Source: Arcobacteraceae bacterium (GTDB lineage: Bacteria > Campylobacterota > Campylobacteria > Campylobacterales > Arcobacteraceae). Taken from it: 32,236 nucleotides of DNA. A model generated the notes under the pieces. It did not search any database. It was not told the DNA's origin and saw only the letters and a list, made by a program, of their open reading frames with translations. Where the stretch lies: contig JAOZVJ010000006.1 of assembly GCA_029938215.1 (NCBI GenBank), positions 1-32,236 of the forward strand, read 5' to 3'. Positions 27,537 through 32,236 of the stretch are shown piece by piece. Positions within the stretch are counted from its first letter, which is position 1. Each line of letters opens with the position of its first letter. The translations under genes were made by a program, and so were the position numbers.

Positions 27537-28628
27537 TTATATAAAATTATCATGGTCTTGTGGATTCTTAAGACGCCATAAATATCCATTAACTTCATCC
27601 ATTCTACAATTTGCTCTACACCCTGATATATCTAATTTTTCTTTTACATAAGTTATAGATTTTATTCTTTTTTCACCTTCCCATACAGTTTCAAATGTAT
27701 CCTCTTTTATGTTTCCATAGCAAAACTTACTTTGTTGTAAATATGCACTACATCCGTACAAATCACCATTTGCCATAAGATGAGCCCAAAAATAAGGTGT
27801 TGAATAACATTTTTTATAACTATGTCCTGTGTCTAGTTTTTTCATTGTATTACTTCTAAATACAACATTAAAATCATCAGAATTAAATTGTTTTAAATCA
27901 TTTTCTAAATCTAGCATTGGATTATAATCAATATTTTCATATTTGTTTGTTTCACTAAAAAGATGTTGTGAATATGGTTTTATAACCAAATAATCCAAAC
28001 CTATTTCTTTTGCGGTTTTTGCCATCACGATAGCTTCATGTTGATTTTCAGGCAACAATAACATTTGAGCACCAAGCACACAACTATAATTATTTTTCTT
28101 TCTTATTTTAACAGCCAACTTCATATTTTCAATTACTTTATCAAAATCCTCCGCTTTTGTTCTATGAATAGAAGCATAGCTATCTCTTGTACCTGCATTT
28201 ATACTCACCTTTATCCATGAGCTATTTTTCACCAACTTATCGGCATTCTTTTCATTTAATAATACAAAATTAGTAGTTATCGAGTTATCAATACCTACAC
28301 TTTTACTATACTCTATAATATCATCTAAATTTTTATGCAATAATGGTTCACCTTCTCCAGCAAACATTATACTTTTGACACCTTTTTTTGACATCTCTTC
28401 TAATCTTGTTTTTAAAAGTTCCGTTTCCCATCTAACATTTTGATACCCTATATAATCAACAGCACAAAAAGTACATCTATGATTACAAGCACCAACTGGA
28501 GATATTTCTATATATATAGGGTATATCTTTTTTAATTTATCTATATCATCTTTTGCTTCAATCCACTTAGCTACTCTTTGTGGGTGAAATGCCAACTTAT
28601 GACTATCTATTGCGTATTTATCACTCAT
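27537..28628 (-). CDS. Radical SAM protein with SPASM/twitch-like C-terminal Cys region
   Basis: CNHRCTFCAVDYIGYQNVRW (CxxxCxxC); KSIMFAGEGEPLLH; C-terminal KKCYSTPY, YGCSAYL, SGCRANCRMDEVNGYLW; ends HDNFI. Confidence 0.88.
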   Translation of the reverse strand: MSDKYAIDSHKLAFHPQRVAKWIEAKDDIDKLKKIYPIYIEISPVGACNHRCTFCAVDYIGYQNVRWETELLKTRLEEMSKKGVKSIMFAGEGEPLLHKNLDDIIEYSKSVGIDNSITTNFVLLNEKNADKLVKNSSWIKVSINAGTRDSYASIHRTKAEDFDKVIENMKLAVKIRKKNNYSCVLGAQMLLLPENQHEAIVMAKTAKEIGLDYLVIKPYSQHLFSETNKYENIDYNPMLDLENDLKQFNSDDFNVVFRSNTMKKLDTGHSYKKCYSTPYFWAHLMANGDLYGCSAYLQQSKFCYGNIKEDTFETVWEGEKRIKSITYVKEKLDISGCRANCRMDEVNGYLWRLKNPQDHDNFI

Positions 28629-28796
28629 ACTGTATCTCCATTATTAGTTTTATTATTGTATCCAATTTTTGTCTTATATTTTTGATTTGAACTTTTTGGT
28701 TTATCTGGTATTGTTAATTTTAATAAACTTTTTTCTATAAAACCCTGCATTTCCTAGTATCTCCATATCTGACATATTTCTAAATGGTAAGAAGTA
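28625..28796 (-). pseudogene. C-terminal remnant of an AlbA_2/divergent-AAA ATP-binding protein gene
   Basis: Residual frame MQGFIEKSLLKLTIPDKPKSSNQKYKTKIGYNNKTNNGDTV (28625-28750) carries the LTIPDKPxSxxQKY C-terminal motif of this family; stop overlaps the radical SAM start (ATGA). Confidence 0.6.
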
Positions 28797-30185
28797 TTAT
28801 ACAGCATAATACCCACCAGTTTTTGAACTACCCTTAAACTCAATCTTTTTTTCATCTTTTAATTTCTTAATCCACCGTTCTATATTTTTAACTGATGTAT
28901 TTAATTTTTGAGCAAAAAATGGTGTTTTTTTGTTTGGATTTAATTTAATAAGATTAAGTAAACTATTTACTCCCTCATTTACTCCCTCATTTACTCCCTC
29001 ATTTACTCCCTCATTTACTTCTATTCTTTCTTGATTATAATATTTTTTGATAAATTTTATTTGAGTAAAAGCAGAGCCACTATCGTCAACAATAAATTCA
29101 ATTTCTGGATAATCTTTTAAGTCATTTTTAACTTTACTAAAACCTGTACCCCACTGCTCAATAATATTTAGTTTTCTAAATATATTACCTAAATTTGGAT
29201 TTCTTAGCTCACTACAACCACTACCAATTTTATCTTTTTCTATTAAAAAAACACCTGGATTAGTTATCTCTATCATATCATCAAATATCGCTATTTTTAT
29301 ATCACTGCCCAAAATTGAATAATCTCTATGCACTATAGCATTTATAATAATTTCCCTTAATGCTAATAGCGGATATTCCCATCTGTTTTTTCTATAAACT
29401 TCACCAATAGTTGCACCTAACTTAATATTTCTTTTTACAAAATCTATAGTTTTTTCTATAGATACAACAATATCTCCATCATAAGATGCTTGATCCAAAA
29501 AGACTTTTGTAGTAGCACCTTTAAATCTTGCACACTCAATTTTTACAAGAGGAAAATAATCATCTCTTTTGGTTGAAAATAAAATTCCTAAATTTGTTAA
29601 AAAATATTGTTCTCTTTCCTTTTTAATTAACTTTAGCTTTTCATAAATTTTCATTGATGGTATTTGATTTAGCTTTGTTTCTATATGTTCATCAAATACT
29701 TTAAATATCTCATCCTTATATCCAAAATCATAATTTAAAATACTATCAAAGCTGATTCTTCTCCTTTGTCTCTCAAGCTTTTCTATTATATCTATAGTTG
29801 CTAATCTATTTGTAGCACCAGCTCTTACATAAGTACCTTTATGTTTACCATCTTTTTTTATATAGTGTGGTTTTTGATTTGATGGATAAAAGTGGATAAC
29901 TAACACTAATTTATCTTTAACTCTTACACTATATATTTCAGGGATAATATTTGGCATACAATTATCATAAATAGTGCTAGAAATAATTTCATCATATTCT
30001 ACTATTTTATCTTCATCTATTCCAATAACTTTATTATTATCACAAATACCAATAATCAAATCACCACCTTGTGAATTTGAAAATGCAATTGCTGTTTTTA
30101 TTATCTTATCTTTTGTTGGCAATATCTCTTTAAATTCTAATTTTCTATTTTCATTTTGTAAGATTAGTTTTTTTATATCATTCAT
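28797..30185 (-). CDS. AlbA_2 (Schlafen-like) DNA-binding / divergent HATPase ATP-binding protein with C-terminal winged-helix region
   Basis: ENRKLEFKEILPTKDKIIKTAIAFSNSQGGDLIIGICDNNKVIGID; HYIKKDGKHKGTYVRAGATNRLA; LREIIINAIVHRDYSILGSDIKIAIFDDMIEITNPG; EQWGTGFSKV. Confidence 0.87.
   Translation of the reverse strand: MNDIKKLILQNENRKLEFKEILPTKDKIIKTAIAFSNSQGGDLIIGICDNNKVIGIDEDKIVEYDEIISSTIYDNCMPNIIPEIYSVRVKDKLVLVIHFYPSNQKPHYIKKDGKHKGTYVRAGATNRLATIDIIEKLERQRRRISFDSILNYDFGYKDEIFKVFDEHIETKLNQIPSMKIYEKLKLIKKEREQYFLTNLGILFSTKRDDYFPLVKIECARFKGATTKVFLDQASYDGDIVVSIEKTIDFVKRNIKLGATIGEVYRKNRWEYPLLALREIIINAIVHRDYSILGSDIKIAIFDDMIEITNPGVFLIEKDKIGSGCSELRNPNLGNIFRKLNIIEQWGTGFSKVKNDLKDYPEIEFIVDDSGSAFTQIKFIKKYYNQERIEVNEGVNEGVNEGVNEGVNSLLNLIKLNPNKKTPFFAQKLNTSVKNIERWIKKLKDEKKIEFKGSSKTGGYYAV
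28965..29019. repeat. 12-bp tandem repeat, 4 perfect copies plus 7-nt partial copy
   Basis: ATTTACTCCCTC x4 at 28965-29012 then ATTTACT; encodes (VNEG)n on the minus strand inside the AlbA_2 CDS. Confidence 0.97.
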
Positions 30186-30188
30186 CTT

Positions 30189-30305
30189 TTATACAAATCC
30201 CAAATGCTTACTATCAACATCCAAATAATCTAATATCATCTTATTCTTACAATCTTTACTTAGACTTATTTTATAAAACTCATCTTCTTTGTTTAATATC
30301 ATCAT
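30189..30305 (-). pseudogene. 38-codon residual ORF, possibly a frame-shifted continuation of the adjacent AlbA_2-family remnant
   Basis: MMILNKEDEFYKISLSKDCKNKMILDYLDVDSKHLGFV*; position collinear after the remnant at 30309-30458; similarity too weak to be certain. Confidence 0.3.
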
Positions 30306-30308
30306 CTT

Positions 30309-30458
30309 TTAGTGCCTTCTCTTGTACAGGTCATTTCCACCATAAGTTTTAGTATACTGATACATATTTCGTATGCCACTACCTAACTCTTCTGCATATC
30401 CCATAATTCTCATAGCTTTTGCAATTGCTGGATTTTTGGCAAGTGTGGTAAAATTATA
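30309..30458 (-). pseudogene. Internal remnant of an AlbA_2/divergent-AAA ATP-binding protein gene
   Basis: Residual frame YNFTTLAKNPAIAKAMRIMGYAEELGSGIRNMYQYTKTYGGNDLYKRRH* matches the NPxIAxxFxxxGYxEExGSGIRNxYKYxxxYGG motif of this family; no start codon context and no N-terminal domain. Confidence 0.7.
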
Positions 30459-30462
30459 TTAT

Positions 30463-31599
30463 TCATTCTAGCGTTTCTAATATGGGTTTCATTGTTTCAT
30501 CATTGTATGAAAACTTATCTCTAAATATATAAACATTAGATACTAAATTATTATATTCATTTTTATCAATATCTAATACTTTATTAAATTCATCTATATC
30601 TTTATCTTCAAACACAATACCAATTTTATTTTCTTCTACAATCTTTGATAATGATTTCATTGCTTTATTTACAACTACAGGCAACCCTGCTTCTAAGTAT
30701 AATACAAATCTACTAATAACTGCATATTCATAATGTTCAGGATATTCTTTCAATTCAAAATCATAAAAAGTATCAGAAAATATACCAAAATCATATCCTT
30801 TAAGGATTGAAGGATCCATCTCTTTCCCTAAGTGAATTGAAAAATATTTATTAAAATTATGTTCATATAAATAGTCTTTATATTTTTCCTCATTTTGCAC
30901 CAAAGCATAAAACCTTTTCAATAAAACTACATTTACTTCTATTGATAAACTTGTAATATCTTTTATTTTTTTATAAAAACTTTTAGCATCAACTAGTTCA
31001 GGCTCTGAAGTTGGTGTTAATGTTCCTGCCATAACTAATTTAATATTATTTTTATCATAGTTGATATTGTCTCGTGTATCTATACTATCTTTTGTACAAT
31101 ATTCTGGAAAAAATACAAATTGCTCTTTTGAAAGGTTATACTCTTCTGCCCACCTTTCAGACTGCTCTACTGTAAAATGTGATAATATCTTTTTACCTGA
31201 TTTAAATAATCTTTCAATACCATCAAAATCTTCCACAGTTTTATAAATAAATTTATATTTTTCTTTTGGAAAGTTATGCCAATCTTTAATATAAAAAATA
31301 ATATTTTCAAATGTCTCGGCTAAAACTGCAGCAAATTCATATCTATGCATCCAAGGCCTATGGAAAATCAAATCAAATTTATTATTTTTTAAATAGCTTA
31401 TAATCTCATTCATATTTTCTACAGTAATTATATGTGTAGTGTATGATTCTAGATTTTTATTTTTTTCAATATTTACTTGTATTAAATAAGTTTCAATATT
31501 TTGTGAATTTAAAAATTTAACTATTCTTCTTAATGCAAAATCTTGTGGAATATTTTCTCCATTTGGAGGAATAATTGCTATTCTTTTATTTAATTTCAT
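30463..31599 (-). CDS. Glycosyltransferase-like protein (GT-B fold)
   Basis: MKLNKRIAIIPPNGENIPQDFALRRIVKFLNSQNIETYLIQV; MAGTLTPTSEPEL; YAVISRFVLYLEAGLPVVVNKAMKSLSKIVEENKIGIVFED. Start moved to ATG 31599, just after the radical SAM stop. Confidence 0.7.
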   Translation of the reverse strand: MKLNKRIAIIPPNGENIPQDFALRRIVKFLNSQNIETYLIQVNIEKNKNLESYTTHIITVENMNEIISYLKNNKFDLIFHRPWMHRYEFAAVLAETFENIIFYIKDWHNFPKEKYKFIYKTVEDFDGIERLFKSGKKILSHFTVEQSERWAEEYNLSKEQFVFFPEYCTKDSIDTRDNINYDKNNIKLVMAGTLTPTSEPELVDAKSFYKKIKDITSLSIEVNVVLLKRFYALVQNEEKYKDYLYEHNFNKYFSIHLGKEMDPSILKGYDFGIFSDTFYDFELKEYPEHYEYAVISRFVLYLEAGLPVVVNKAMKSLSKIVEENKIGIVFEDKDIDEFNKVLDIDKNEYNNLVSNVYIFRDKFSYNDETMKPILETLE

Positions 31600-31600
31600 A

Positions 31601-32236
31601 CTAAAAGCTCTCAAACAATGTACAATTTTTACAAATTTCAGCATTTTTATTAATAACACTATTTCTAAAATTATTAAATTTAGATGAATTAAAGATATCA
31701 TTTACACTATTTATTTTAATATTACCAAAATTTATTATATTATCATCCCAATAAATACAACAAGGCATAACATATCCCAATGAATTAATATGTAAAGTAT
31801 CAAATGGTTGAGGGCATATGTCACTACTTATCCCTTGAGGTGTTAATATATTGATGCCCGTAAAAGTCTCTAATTTTTTAGATAAAATACCTTTATTCTC
31901 TTCGCTTATACCATCTGTTCCATCAAAATTATTAAGATATATTATTTGCCAATTCTTTATACTTAAGTTTTTTAAATATTTATATATTTCATCTACATAA
32001 TCTATAGTTATATCACTTACTACAGTTTGTACTTTAATACTATCGCTATTATTACTTGCTATAAATTTAAGATTTTCATCAAATATATTAAGCTTTGTTC
32101 CAACTCTTGTTTTATTAATTATTTCACTGTCTAATGTATCAATAGATATTGACAATCTAGATAATCCATTTTTAAATAGCCCATCATATTTTTCCTTAGA
32201 CATTGCCAATAAATTACTAGTTGTTTCGACCAAAAG
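31601..32236 (-). CDS. Radical SAM/SPASM protein, C-terminal part (5' end outside window)
   Basis: LSRLSISIDTLDSEIINKTRVG (radical SAM barrel strand); C-terminal SPASM pattern DICPQPFDTLHINSLGYVMPCCIYWDD...NFGNIKINSVNDIFNSSKF...CKNCTLF; open to the window edge. Confidence 0.8.
   Translation of the reverse strand, partial: LLVETTSNLLAMSKEKYDGLFKNGLSRLSISIDTLDSEIINKTRVGTKLNIFDENLKFIASNNSDSIKVQTVVSDITIDYVDEIYKYLKNLSIKNWQIIYLNNFDGTDGISEENKGILSKKLETFTGINILTPQGISSDICPQPFDTLHINSLGYVMPCCIYWDDNIINFGNIKINSVNDIFNSSKFNNFRNSVINKNAEICKNCTLFESF

Noticed and set aside
28965-29019. Possible CRISPR-like or minisatellite non-coding array
   Set aside because: Repeat unit is only 12 bp with no spacers and is fully in frame within a coding sequence; it is a protein linker repeat.
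23050-30185. Calling the ATPases plus AlbA_2 protein an anti-phage defence system
   Set aside because: Related families occur in defence islands, but no nuclease, toxin or other defence effector is present here; evidence is insufficient beyond hypothesis.
23000-30500. Insertion sequence, transposon or prophage as carrier of the ATPase and AlbA_2 genes
   Set aside because: No transposase, integrase, phage structural gene or long terminal inverted repeats were seen; only short repeats and remnants support mobility.
31600-31701. N-terminal extension of the glycosyltransferase ORF (MISLIHLNLIILEIVLLIKMLKFVKIVHCLRAFS)
   Set aside because: Lies entirely within the upstream radical SAM/SPASM CDS in another frame; ATG 31599 immediately after that stop is the natural start.
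1-32236. tRNA, rRNA or known riboswitch genes
   Set aside because: No cloverleaf-like GC-rich segments or recognisable conserved RNA motifs were seen in the short intergenic regions.

Overview
AT-rich window, most likely from a Campylobacterota (Epsilonproteobacteria) chromosome. It has three blocks. (1) 1-8125: chemotaxis and signalling genes: a truncated CheX-like protein, a receiver-PAS coiled-coil protein, a histidine kinase with a periplasmic CxxCH-containing sensor domain paired with a DUF3369/HD-GYP response regulator, and a large lipoprotein plus a small protein that both carry DUF1566-like domains. (2) 8128-18010: a flagellar cluster (fliS, fliD, flgK, flgH, fliL, motE-like, fliJ-like, fliQ on the minus strand; flgI and fliM on the plus strand). 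(3) 18018-32236: a glycan biosynthesis region. It starts with a nonulosonate neuB/neuC/neuA-type set directly behind fliM. Convergent to it is a minus-strand operon with a heptose-type nucleotidyltransferase, an HldE-like protein with swapped domain order, an NAD-dependent epimerase, three radical SAM proteins and a glycosyltransferase. This operon is interrupted by two paralogous archaeal-type AAA ATPases and an AlbA_2/Schlafen-type ATP-binding protein. The observations most worth follow-up are: (a) the two ATPase genes each directly follow a radical SAM gene, sit behind a ~66-nt leader with palindromic AGTAT/ATACT elements, and share an AAAGGCGTA-N2-RTG start region; one leader contains an exact consensus sigma-70 promoter (TTGACA-17-TGGTATAAT); (b) the intact AlbA_2 gene lies between collinear remnants of a different AlbA_2-family gene, with a 7-bp direct repeat at the boundaries; (c) a perfect 12-bp x4 in-frame tandem repeat within the intact AlbA_2 gene; (d) the domain-swapped HldE-like enzyme with radical SAM partners suggests an unusual activated sugar. 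All family calls are made by eye from protein motifs; no database search was run.
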